A DNA stretch of 10,732 nt, from contig SKPS01000192.1 of the NCBI GenBank assembly GCA_007119395.1, positions 1 to 10,732 on the forward strand, given 5' to 3'. The position numbers and the translations under genes are program-made. This stretch comes from Lentimicrobiaceae bacterium (GTDB taxonomy: Bacteria; Bacteroidota; Bacteroidia; Bacteroidales; SKPS01). The notes beneath the pieces were generated by a model that was not told where the DNA came from, searched no databases, and was given only the letters and a program-made list of their open reading frames with translations. Of this stretch, positions 1 to 6,486 are shown one piece after another. Within the stretch, counting starts at the first letter, position 1. Every line of letters starts with the position of its first letter.

Positions 1-537
1 CTGGCCATTCAGCAGAAGCCTGCTGACCTGGCTGCATTAAAGGCGATGGATCTTGGTGGGCGTACTGTTGCGGAAGCTGTTGCTGAGCAGGTAGGGAAGA
101 TTGGCGAGAAGGTTGATTTCAATGCCTATCAGGCCATTGAGGCACCTGCAGTATTTGCTTATAATCACCATGGGAACAGGATTGCAGCGATTGCTGGCTT
201 TAACAAGGCCGACGTTGATGGTTTGGACGCACTGGGGAAAGACATATGCATGCAGATTGTAGCGATGAATCCGATTGCCATCAGTCAGGAGGGTATCGAC
301 CAGGAGACTATCCAGCGTGAGATAGAGATTGGCATGGAGCAGGCTCGTCAAGAGGGTAAGCCTGAGGAGATGCTTGAAAAGATTGCCAAGGGCAAACTGA
401 ACAAGTTCTTCAAGGAGCGCACCTTGCTCAACCAGGAGTCGATTAAAGACGGCAAGAAGAGCGTATCGCAGGTGATTCAGGAGGTCAGCAAAGATCTTTC
501 TGTGACTGCTTTTTACAGGATCGCGCTGGGTGGCTAG
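1..537 (+). CDS. tsf: Elongation factor Ts, C-terminal part (5' end outside window)
   Basis: EF-Ts is the cytoplasmic guanine-nucleotide exchange factor that recycles EF-Tu-GDP to EF-Tu-GTP in translation. The reading frame is open from base 1 and gives 178 codons to a TAG stop. Bacteroidota EF-Ts is about 275 residues from memory, so roughly the first third, with the N-terminal UBA-like domain and TDVP motif, lies off the left edge. What is visible fits the dimerisation/core and C-terminal module: a DFNAYQAIEAPAVFAYNHHG strand region, then an ALGKDICMQIVAMNP helix, then the GKPEEMLEKIAKGKLNKFF segment that matches the family's GKP...EK...G+..KF pattern, ending VTAFYRIALGG. A strong terminator follows 32 bases after the stop, so this is the last gene of its transcript, probably the usual rpsB-tsf unit (inferred, since rpsB is not in view). 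The ATG at 46 is internal and is not a start. Confidence 0.96.
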   Translation: MAIQQKPADLAALKAMDLGGRTVAEAVAEQVGKIGEKVDFNAYQAIEAPAVFAYNHHGNRIAAIAGFNKADVDGLDALGKDICMQIVAMNPIAISQEGIDQETIQREIEIGMEQARQEGKPEEMLEKIAKGKLNKFFKERTLLNQESIKDGKKSVSQVIQEVSKDLSVTAFYRIALGG

Positions 538-569
538 TCTTGCTACCTGATTACGACTAAAAAAAACAC

Positions 570-608
570 AAAAAGGGGCCATTTGAATTGATGGCTTCTT
601 TTTTTTTT
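570..608 (+). terminator. Intrinsic terminator of the tsf transcript
   Basis: Bases 570-582 pair with 591-603 in a 13-bp stem that includes two G-U pairs, closing an 8-base loop (583-590). A run of ten T follows, overlapping the 3' arm (599-608). The 5' arm starts with five A, so the hairpin could work in both directions. It sits between the tsf stop at 537 and the pyrH start, and its T-run runs straight into the pyrH promoter. Confidence 0.88.
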
Positions 609-617
609 GCATCTTTA
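587..617 (+). promoter_or_regulatory. Candidate pyrH promoter overlapping the tsf terminator
   Basis: The known Bacteroidota primary-sigma promoter is TTTG, 19-21 bases, then TAnnTTTG. Here ATTG at 587-590 is followed by 19 bases and CATCTTTA at 610-617, which is two mismatches from the TATCTTTG seen at the other promoters in this window. Transcription would begin near 622-626, about 10-14 bases before the ATG at 636. The -33 box lies in the terminator loop and the spacer is the 3' arm plus T-run. The call rests on position and partial match only. Confidence 0.5.
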
Positions 618-635
618 CGGGAAAAATTAGCGACT

Positions 636-1346
636 ATGTTATACCGACGGGTATTGTTAAAATTGAGTGGTGAGTCTATGGCTGGAGAGGCTGGTAGCGG
701 CATTGATCCATCGCGTTTAGACTACTATATTTCTGAGATTGGCAAGGTTGTTTCCTCCGGAGTGTCATTGGGCATTGTGATTGGGGGTGGCAACATATTT
801 CGTGGGTTAGAGGGTTCTTCGATGGGTACTGACCGGGTTCAGGGAGACTATATGGGGATGTTGGCGACGGTAATCAACGGGATGGCCCTGGAGGCTGGTT
901 TACGGGCCCGGGGGATTTCTGCTACTTTGCTGAGCGGCTTGGAGATTTCCGGCATTACCTGCAAGGCGACCAGAGCAAACATTCAACACTCTTTCGAGCA
1001 GTCGAAAGTAGTGATTTTCTCTGGTGGCACCGGCAACCCATTTTTCACAACTGACACTGCTGCTGCCTTACGTGCGGCCGAGATGGAGGCAGATGTATTG
1101 TTGAAGGGGACCCGTGTGGATGGGGTGTACACATCGGATCCGGAGAAGGATCCGAATGCAGAGCGATTGTCAGCTTTAGGGTTTGGAGAGGCTATTGCAA
1201 AGGGTTACAGGATACTGGACCTCACGGCCTTTACACTTTGTCAAGAGAACAACATCCCGATTTTGGTCTTTAACATCAACACCCCCGGCAATCTGTTGTC
1301 AGTGTTAGAAGGGGGTGGGATCAGCACTATTGTACACAATGAATAG
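636..1346 (+). CDS. pyrH: UMP kinase (uridylate kinase)
   Basis: PyrH phosphorylates UMP to UDP with ATP in the cytoplasm, an essential step of pyrimidine nucleotide synthesis. The 236-residue protein is an amino-acid-kinase fold enzyme of normal PyrH length. Visible motifs are KLSGES (residues 9-14), IVIGGGNIFRG (47-57), the DYMGMLATVINGMAL helix (71-85), FSGGTGNPFFTTDTAA (128-143) and the nucleotide-site segment ADVLLKGTRVDGVYTSDP (152-169). An upstream in-frame ATG at 588 would add 16 residues. It falls inside the terminator and upstream of the likely transcription start, and family members begin just before the LLKLSGES strand, so 636 is preferred. In many bacteria pyrH is followed by frr; here the next gene is exbB, about 155 bases away, after a hairpin. 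Confidence 0.96.
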   Translation: MLYRRVLLKLSGESMAGEAGSGIDPSRLDYYISEIGKVVSSGVSLGIVIGGGNIFRGLEGSSMGTDRVQGDYMGMLATVINGMALEAGLRARGISATLLSGLEISGITCKATRANIQHSFEQSKVVIFSGGTGNPFFTTDTAAALRAAEMEADVLLKGTRVDGVYTSDPEKDPNAERLSALGFGEAIAKGYRILDLTAFTLCQENNIPILVFNINTPGNLLSVLEGGGISTIVHNE

Positions 1347-1374
1347 AGCATTGGGTTGTCTTTAAGGATGTTCG

Positions 1375-1399
1375 GGGTAGAATTCGGCGGATTCTACCC
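1375..1399 (+). terminator. Hairpin after pyrH, probable terminator
   Basis: Bases 1375-1383 and 1391-1399 form a perfect 9-bp stem (GGGTAGAAT / ATTCTACCC) around the loop TCGGCGG, 28 bases after the pyrH stop. It is followed by TTAACACAATTTAAC rather than a clean T-run, so it is a weaker intrinsic terminator than the one after tsf. It could also act as an mRNA-stabilising 3' stem. The rest of the pyrH-exbB interval shows no good match to TAnnTTTG. The nearest is TAATTTAG at 1469-1476, which has no convincing -33 box. Confidence 0.6.
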
Positions 1400-1502
1400 T
1401 TAACACAATTTAACACCGAGATGTGTAAAAAATGGTTGAGTAAGCTGACATCATTGCACTTATATCATTAATTTAGCGGATTAAAACAGAAAAGAGAACG
1501 TT

Positions 1503-2231
1503 ATGTCATTGAAATCATTTGCAGGAATTGAGGATGCTGGTATTGTCACGGGAGACTATGCCGACACAACGGGTGTTGCAATGGCAACAGAGGGTACGCC
1601 CGGGGAGATGTTGTCGTGGTTTGAATTGATTATGAGTGGAGGTTGGGCCATCATGTTGCCATTGGCGATTATGCTGGCCATTGCGATTGTCATTTTTGTA
1701 GAGCGGTTACTCATGATTAACCGGGGATCGAAGGAGGAGGGCAATTTCATGCACAACATCAGGGATTTGATTCATGATGGAAAAATAGATGCGGCCTTGG
1801 CGTTGTGTCGAGGGAAGGAGACGCCAATATCTCGTATGGTTGAGAAGGGGATTGCCCGTTTAGGGAGGCCATTGGGTGATGTCAATGCGGCGATAGAGAA
1901 TATTGGGAAGTTGGAGGTTTCGAAGCTGGAGAAGAATGTAGCGGCCTTGGCTACGATTTCAGGGAGTGCGCCTATGATAGGTTTTTTGGGCACGGTGATC
2001 GGTATGGTGCGTGTATTTTTTGACATTTCTTCACAGGGCAATCAGATTGAGATAGGTCTTATGTCTACAGGTATGTATCAGGCCATGGTGACCACGATTG
2101 CGGGTCTTATTGTGGGCATTATTGCTTTTATAGCGTACAATTTTTTGGTGGCCAGGATTGAGAAACTGATCTATATAATGGAGGCCAAAGCGACTGAGTT
2201 TATGGATCTGTTACATGAACCGGCTGCATAA
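1503..2231 (+). CDS. exbB: MotA/TolQ/ExbB proton-channel family protein (ExbB-like)
   Basis: ExbB is the inner-membrane pentameric channel subunit that, with ExbD, uses proton flow to energise TonB or a Tol-type transducer. The 242-residue protein has three clear membrane segments at about 47-67, 146-171 and 193-216, with a cytoplasmic domain between the first two. The family signature lies in segment 2 (ATISGSAPMIGFLGTVIGMV, 150-169), and segment 3 carries the conserved Thr pair (MVTTIAGLIVGI, 195-206). About 40 polar or small residues precede segment 1 and form no obvious cleavable signal. Thirteen bases separate the gene from exbD, then come a TonB-like gene and folC, an order I know from Bacteroidales. 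The ATG has only an A-rich leader. TolQ is the alternative name; the adjacent TonB favours ExbB. Confidence 0.93.
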   Translation: MSLKSFAGIEDAGIVTGDYADTTGVAMATEGTPGEMLSWFELIMSGGWAIMLPLAIMLAIAIVIFVERLLMINRGSKEEGNFMHNIRDLIHDGKIDAALALCRGKETPISRMVEKGIARLGRPLGDVNAAIENIGKLEVSKLEKNVAALATISGSAPMIGFLGTVIGMVRVFFDISSQGNQIEIGLMSTGMYQAMVTTIAGLIVGIIAFIAYNFLVARIEKLIYIMEAKATEFMDLLHEPAA

Positions 2232-2244
2232 AGGGGGATAGCAT

Positions 2245-2661
2245 ATGGCAATTCAAACCAGGAACAAGAAGTCGATTGCATTCAGTACCGCCTCAATGTC
2301 GGATCTGGTGTTTTTACTCTTGATATTCTTCATTTTGATTTCGACGCTTGTGAACCCGAATGCGATTGATGTGAGTTTGCCCAGCAGCCACTCCAAGACG
2401 GTGAGCCCACAGGGACCTGTGGTTGCGATCGATAGGTACAACAACTATTATTTTTACAGTGATCCGGTTGATTTGGCCACTCTGCGTGGTCATTTATCGA
2501 TGGAACTTGGGGCATCGGAGGGCACGACAGGGGTTGAGCTTCAGGCAGATCGTGAGGCTGAAGTTCAATCGATTGTAAACATTTACAACATTGTAAGTCT
2601 GATCAATGCAGAGCATAATTCACGTCACAAAGTGATCTTAAAGACTGCTCCTGATCGATGA
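2245..2661 (+). CDS. exbD: Biopolymer transport protein ExbD/TolR family
   Basis: ExbD is the single-pass partner of ExbB, with its periplasmic domain contacting TonB. The 138-residue protein has a short cytoplasmic tail with positive charges (RNKK), then SMSDLVFLLLIFFILISTLV (17-36). Asp20 in this segment matches the essential membrane Asp of the family, proposed to carry the proton. The periplasmic domain runs from about residue 40 and includes VSLPSSHSK and the VELQADREAEVQSIVNIYNIV stretch (97-117), which corresponds to the usual 'v.i.aD....y..vv.v.d.' element. An A(A)GGGGG Shine-Dalgarno-like run at 2231-2237 sits 7 bases before the ATG and 13 bases separate it from exbB, so the two genes are co-transcribed and probably translationally linked. 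Confidence 0.94.
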   Translation: MAIQTRNKKSIAFSTASMSDLVFLLLIFFILISTLVNPNAIDVSLPSSHSKTVSPQGPVVAIDRYNNYYFYSDPVDLATLRGHLSMELGASEGTTGVELQADREAEVQSIVNIYNIVSLINAEHNSRHKVILKTAPDR

Positions 2662-2690
2662 GGGTTATACAAGGCAGCTATTTATCACAT

Positions 2691-2721
2691 GTTATGGCAG
2701 GTGTGTGACAGTAACTTTTTT
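2691..2721 (+). terminator. Possible terminator or attenuator between exbD and the TonB gene
   Basis: An imperfect stem (GTTA-TGGCA pairing with TGACA-G-TAAC, 2691-2715, one bulge and one mismatch) around the loop GGTGTG is followed by six T (2716-2721). It lies 30 bases after exbD in the 138-base gap before the TonB-like gene. The stem is weak, so it may only thin out transcription. I see no good TAnnTTTG box for a separate promoter between it and 2800. Confidence 0.4.
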
Positions 2722-2799
2722 CTATTGATTGGCTGTGGCACAGTGTAACAAAAGGGTGGGTGGTTGCGTTATTAATATAGGAGAGATTATCAACGAGAC

Positions 2800-3552
2800 A
2801 TGGAAGAACAGAAAGACAGGATAAAAGGGATTATTGCGGCGGTATTGTTTCTACTGCTGTTGTTCACTTTAAGTGTATTTCTGGGCTTTTACTATCCTGA
2901 TCCGCCTGTCCCTGATACCGGAGTAGTGATTGAGATGGGTGGCAGTGGAGCTGCGGGTGGAGACTTAGGGCGTCAAGTGATTCCGGAGCCGGAGCCGAGG
3001 CCTGAGACCACACCACAACCTGTTAGCAGGCCGGCTGTTACGACCAGCACTGAGAGTCCATATACAGCGCCTGTGACGACTCCTGCCAGAGAGCCACGAG
3101 AAACGGAGGTTGTACAGCCGGAGCAGCCGGCGCGGGTACCGGATCCCAATGCAGCATTTCCGGCCCGGGGCAGTTCTACGCAAGCCGGTGCGGGCACCTC
3201 CCGGGGAGACAGGGCCGGAACGGGCACAGGCACAAGCACCGGTGATGGCACCGGTGAGGGTGTTGGGCGTGGTAGTGGCCCTAGCTTTAGTCTGGTAGGT
3301 CGTACTGCCAGAAGTTTACCTTTACCGGAATACCGTTCCGACAGCCAGGGGAAGGTAGTGATTGATGTGCGGGTTGACCAGGAGGGGAATGTCATTGATG
3401 CGGTGTTCAACCCCCGCGAATCGACAACGGCTGATCCACAGCTCAGGCGTGCGGCTTTGGAAGCAGCACGCCGAAGCAGATTTTCTGTACAGTTAGATGC
3501 TGCTGTTGTGCAAAGAGGCACTATTACTTACCAGTTTATCAAGCAAAATTAG
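2800..3552 (+). CDS. TonB-like energy transducer
   Basis: TonB proteins are anchored in the inner membrane and carry the force generated by ExbB/ExbD to outer-membrane receptors. The 250-residue protein has a short cytoplasmic head, one membrane anchor (about 11-31, IIAAVLFLLLLFTLSVFLGFY), a Pro/Glu/Thr-rich periplasmic stretch (60-121), a Gly/Thr/Ser-rich stretch (128-160) and a C-terminal TonB-type alpha/beta domain (about 164-248). That domain shows GKVVIDVRVDQEGNVIDA (184-201), RRAALEAARRSRF (216-228) and the final TITYQFIKQN strand, the usual bacteroidal TonB layout. The start ATG has AGGAGAG at 2779-2785, 14 bases away, which is longer than normal spacing. It follows exbB-exbD, which supports its role. 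I leave the symbol blank because Bacteroidota carry many TonB paralogues. Confidence 0.88.
   Translation: MEEQKDRIKGIIAAVLFLLLLFTLSVFLGFYYPDPPVPDTGVVIEMGGSGAAGGDLGRQVIPEPEPRPETTPQPVSRPAVTTSTESPYTAPVTTPAREPRETEVVQPEQPARVPDPNAAFPARGSSTQAGAGTSRGDRAGTGTGTSTGDGTGEGVGRGSGPSFSLVGRTARSLPLPEYRSDSQGKVVIDVRVDQEGNVIDAVFNPRESTTADPQLRRAALEAARRSRFSVQLDAAVVQRGTITYQFIKQN
3181..3279 (+). repeat. Low-complexity Gly/Thr/Ser-rich linker repeat in the TonB-like gene
   Basis: Codons 128-160 of the TonB-like gene use almost only Gly, Thr, Ser, Arg, Asp and Ala, with imperfect GGCAC(A/C)-type units in the DNA (GGCACAGGCACAAGCACC and nearby GATGGCACCGG). The peptide reads as GT/GD-type steps. It joins the Pro-rich rod to the receptor-binding domain and probably serves as a flexible spacer. 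Imperfect units of this kind can vary in length between strains; that is an inference here. Confidence 0.6.
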
Positions 3553-3676
3553 TTCATAGGGGCATTTATTGGCAGTATTGTTTTGGGCAAGGAACCTTCT
3601 CAAGCCGTATTACGTATACAATATTCCAATTTGCAGGGGCGTTTTCAGTGGGCAATTCACATAGAGGTTGTTACAG

Positions 3677-4972
3677 ATGAACTACGAGGAGACCATAAAG
3701 TATTTATATGATCGACTTCCGATGTTTCAGCGTATCGGAGGGGCAGCTTATAAAGCTGATCTTGCCAAAACGATCAGGTTGGCAGACATCGTAGGCAACC
3801 CCCATGAGCATATGCGTTTTGTTCATATTGCCGGCACCAACGGCAAAGGATCAGTCTCTCACTTACTGGCATCGGTATTACAGTCGAAAGGTATTAAAAC
3901 CGGTCTCTATACGTCACCTCATCTGAAAGACTTTCGCGAGCGCATCAGGGTAGACGGGAAGATGGTTCCCCGTAGTTGGGTCTCCCGGTTTGTCAGGTAC
4001 TACCGTAAAGAGATGGAGCCTGTATCACCATCATTTTTTGAGATGACTTTTGCCATGGCGCTACGATACTTCAAAGAGTGCGGTGTGGAGATAGTAGTTC
4101 TTGAAACGGGCATGGGTGGCCGGTTGGATTCGACCAACATTGTTCACCCTTTGGTTTCTGTGATTACCAATATCAGCTTAGATCATCAGGAGTTTCTGGG
4201 CAGCAATGTGGAGATGATTGCATCTGAGAAAGCCGGGATTATCAAGCCGGGGATACCTGTGGTTGTTGGCAGGCATCAGGCGTCAACGGATGAGATACTG
4301 TGTTACAAAGCAGAGTTGGAGGGGACACGTTTGGTATTTGCTCCAGATCATTACTCGATACGCCAGATGGACTTTACCGGCACTACGCGAACCAAGCTGA
4401 TTGCTGACATAGACCGCAACGGCATTCCCTATCTGAAAGGGTTAAGGTGTCCGTTAACAGGTCGGTATCAGGCAGAGAACATTGTGACCGTGCTGCAAAT
4501 TGTTGAGGAGTTGATTATGCAGGGATACGATCTTCGCAAGAACCATATTTTCAAAGGCATCAATGATGTGATTAAGCTCACCGGGTTTCAAGGGCGCTAT
4601 CAGGTATTGCAGCGATCGCCATTGGTGATTTGTGACACGGCGCATAATGCAGAGGGGGTTGCATCGGTATTGGATCAGCTTTTACTTGAGCAGCACCAAC
4701 AGTTTCATTGTGTCTTGGGCATGGTAAACGATAAGGAGATTTCGAAAGTTTTAAAGCTTTTCCCTTCCACAGGCACATACTATTTTTGCAAGGCTGATAT
4801 TCCTCGTGGTTACGATGCCCGTTTGCTTAAAAAGGCGGCTGCGGTATATGGCTTGCGAGGCAACTATTATGGGTCTGTAGGTGAGGCTTACCAGGCTGCC
4901 TTGCAGGCTGCTGAGGAGGAGGACCTTGTATTTGTAGGAGGCTCAACCTTTACGGTTGCGGAGGTGCTATAA
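3677..4972 (+). CDS. folC: Bifunctional folylpolyglutamate synthase / dihydrofolate synthase
   Basis: FolC adds glutamate to dihydropteroate (and often to folates) using ATP, in cytoplasmic folate synthesis. It belongs to the Mur-ligase-like fold. Motifs in the 431-residue protein are the P-loop HIAGTNGKGS (50-59), TSPHL (79-83), the ERIRVDG segment (88-94), VLETGMGGRLDSTN (141-154), NISLDHQEFLG (165-175), SEKAGIIKPG (183-192), GRYQVL (306-311) and VICDTAHN (317-324), which joins the C-terminal domain. It ends GGSTFTVAEVL. The ATG at 3677 has AGAGG at 3663-3667, 9 bases upstream, and begins at the usual family position. A TTG at 3668 in frame would overlap that site. Whether it acts on both substrates cannot be told from sequence alone. 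Its 3' end overlaps the convergent plug gene by 23 bp. Confidence 0.95.
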   Translation: MNYEETIKYLYDRLPMFQRIGGAAYKADLAKTIRLADIVGNPHEHMRFVHIAGTNGKGSVSHLLASVLQSKGIKTGLYTSPHLKDFRERIRVDGKMVPRSWVSRFVRYYRKEMEPVSPSFFEMTFAMALRYFKECGVEIVVLETGMGGRLDSTNIVHPLVSVITNISLDHQEFLGSNVEMIASEKAGIIKPGIPVVVGRHQASTDEILCYKAELEGTRLVFAPDHYSIRQMDFTGTTRTKLIADIDRNGIPYLKGLRCPLTGRYQAENIVTVLQIVEELIMQGYDLRKNHIFKGINDVIKLTGFQGRYQVLQRSPLVICDTAHNAEGVASVLDQLLLEQHQQFHCVLGMVNDKEISKVLKLFPSTGTYYFCKADIPRGYDARLLKKAAAVYGLRGNYYGSVGEAYQAALQAAEEEDLVFVGGSTFTVAEVL

Positions 4973-6326
4973 CCCTTTCAATGGCAATAATCCGGTGATA
5001 CATATCACCGGGTTTCCTGTGATAGACATACACCGTATATACATTTTCGGTAGCAAAGTGGTTCCCCTCAGTTTCAGCGGTGGTAGCAGTAAGGGCTGCA
5101 TTTTCCAGCAACACGTATTTGTAATTATAAAATCCCTGTTTCAGGTAGAGTGCAATTTCATAAGTGGCTGTTTCCTGGTTGTATTCCAGTCTATAATCAG
5201 GAGTAAGCTGCCAGTTGGTAAGTGCGCCATAGATATAAACACCACCATGGGTCAATGGTCTTTGTGAAGGCATGTAGAAATGCACCCAAGCGTAATCGGC
5301 TTCGGTATTGTGGTCTTGCATGGCATCATCACTGCTGATCACAAACTCACCATTGATATCGCGGTCTTCGACATACACCTGATAGGCTCTTTTGTAGTCA
5401 GGTTTCACAAACACATGGTTCAAACCATCCTCGCGGTGGATCATGGCCATTCTGGGTGTGTACCTTGAGAGGGAGCGCAGATCAATATGCCGGAATTCAT
5501 TTGAGCCGTCAAAAACAACCACATCTTCCCACCTGTAGCTGATGTTTTGTCCGGTTACCACGCGTGGCCTTACACCATATTTGACGTTGTCCCATCGCCC
5601 GTTTTGCTGCACCACAACCATCAGGTCGGTAAAAGGATTATCAATCTGATAGTTAGAGTGTTCTATTTCAAAATCGATCTCTTGGTGAGTTCTCATCAAT
5701 TCAACAACCGAAGGTCTTCTGGCACGGCCGTTCACTTTCACTCTTGATTCATATACCATAAAGCGGCGTGAGATCACGATCTGTTCGGGATCATCGGCTG
5801 GATATACCAGGAGCATATAATTACCTGATCGGGTGAGCTTCATGTCCTGGTCAGGGATCAATGCATGGTAATGTGCATATTGTTGCCGGGTTGCTTTAGA
5901 GAAGGCAAAGCCATGAATATACCCTTCCGCAAAGCCATCGATATATTCCTCTTTTCTCAATGGCGACGGATTCCAGAAAGGGTCACAGTGCACGACCGTG
6001 TATCTGTATTCTTTGTATGTACCGTCAAGGTCGTCGAAGAGGAGCTGCAGTTGTTGGTTGCTCCCCAGCTCCAGTACAGGCATTGAGAACTCGATATCGG
6101 GCTGGAACAATTTAACTGTACGGATATTGGGCACATACTCCATGTTCTCCATCAGCAGCCGGTCGGGAGTGTAATAATCAAATTGGGGCAAAGGGGCAGG
6201 TGTGCTCAGGGGCCGGTCAATAAAACGTTCTGTTCCCCCACTTCTCCTCAGGGCATCACAACCTGTCAGCAGCAATAGCCATGAAAGAACCAACAGTGAA
6301 ATTCGAGGAATAGATTGACCTGTCAT
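4950..6326 (-). CDS. Type IX secretion system plug protein family (DUF5103) lipoprotein
   Basis: This family (formerly DUF5103) includes the Plug subunit found closing the SprA outer-membrane translocon of the type IX secretion system in Flavobacterium. The 458-residue product starts MTGQSIPRISLLVLSWLLLLTGC, a lipoprotein signal with lipobox LTGC and lipidated Cys23. The family signature is LQLLFDDLDGTYKEYRYTVVHCDPFWNPS (93-121), followed by LRKEEYIDGF (123-132). The middle is beta-rich, and the C-terminal part (VYIYGALTNWQ, 363-373, to YNYKYVLLE) looks like a carbohydrate-binding or Ig-like sandwich. An ATG 14 codons upstream (6368) lies upstream of the -7 box at 6353-6360, so it cannot be used from that promoter. 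The lipoprotein signal also begins cleanly at 6326. It is transcribed divergently from the M64 peptidase and convergently with folC. Confidence 0.88.
   Translation of the reverse strand: MTGQSIPRISLLVLSWLLLLTGCDALRRSGGTERFIDRPLSTPAPLPQFDYYTPDRLLMENMEYVPNIRTVKLFQPDIEFSMPVLELGSNQQLQLLFDDLDGTYKEYRYTVVHCDPFWNPSPLRKEEYIDGFAEGYIHGFAFSKATRQQYAHYHALIPDQDMKLTRSGNYMLLVYPADDPEQIVISRRFMVYESRVKVNGRARRPSVVELMRTHQEIDFEIEHSNYQIDNPFTDLMVVVQQNGRWDNVKYGVRPRVVTGQNISYRWEDVVVFDGSNEFRHIDLRSLSRYTPRMAMIHREDGLNHVFVKPDYKRAYQVYVEDRDINGEFVISSDDAMQDHNTEADYAWVHFYMPSQRPLTHGGVYIYGALTNWQLTPDYRLEYNQETATYEIALYLKQGFYNYKYVLLENAALTATTAETEGNHFATENVYTVYVYHRKPGDMYHRIIAIERVIAPPQP
4992..5011 (+). terminator. Hairpin after folC, embedded in the opposing gene
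   Basis: CCGGTGAT (4992-4999) and ATCACCGG (5004-5011) form a perfect 8-bp stem with an ACAT tetraloop, 20 bases beyond the folC stop. On the plus strand only GTTT follows, so termination strength is uncertain. The same bases encode residues near the C-terminus of the minus-strand plug protein. Position and stem strength suggest that it ends the folC transcript. Confidence 0.5.
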
Positions 6327-6352
6327 ACTATAAATTCGTTTATCAGACAGGG

Positions 6353-6360
6353 CAAAGATA
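6353..6360 (-). promoter_or_regulatory. -7 box (TATCTTTG) for the plug lipoprotein gene
   Basis: The minus strand reads GCTATCTTTGCCC, an exact match to the Bacteroidota TAnnTTTG box, 26 bases upstream of the ATG at 6326. The expected -33 TTTG is not clear at 19-21 bases spacing (TGTG-like at best). The implied transcription start, near 6345-6348, is what excludes the longer reading-frame start at 6368. Confidence 0.65.
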
Positions 6361-6486
6361 GCGAACAAAAAGCAAAACCCACATCATCATTCACAAGAAC
6401 TGAACGAATAGATGCGTATTACCAAAAGATTTTGCAAGTTTGTGCGTTGGATTGTGAGTGATTCATCTACACAAATTGAATGCATC

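Noticed and set aside
37..612. A 191-codon minus-strand open frame opposite tsf
   Set aside because: It lies opposite the conserved EF-Ts sequence, runs through the terminator, and its product resembles no family I know. It is a shadow frame.
588..635. Longer N-terminus for PyrH from the ATG at 588
   Set aside because: It would be translated from the terminator loop and T-run (poly-Phe), upstream of the likely transcription start, and family members start at the LLKLSGES strand.
2973..3521. A 182-codon minus-strand open frame opposite the TonB-like gene
   Set aside because: The Pro/Gly-rich, GC-rich repeat region keeps the opposite frame open. The plus-strand protein has a clear anchor and TonB domain.
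6435..6442. CAAGTTTG as a plus-strand -7 box for the M64 gene
   Set aside because: It has one mismatch in the fixed positions and no -33 box at 19-21 bases, so it is not listed as a promoter.
6412..6486. Longer N-terminus for the M64 peptidase from the ATG at 6412
   Set aside because: It would place 25 charged and polar residues before a good signal peptide that starts cleanly at 6487.
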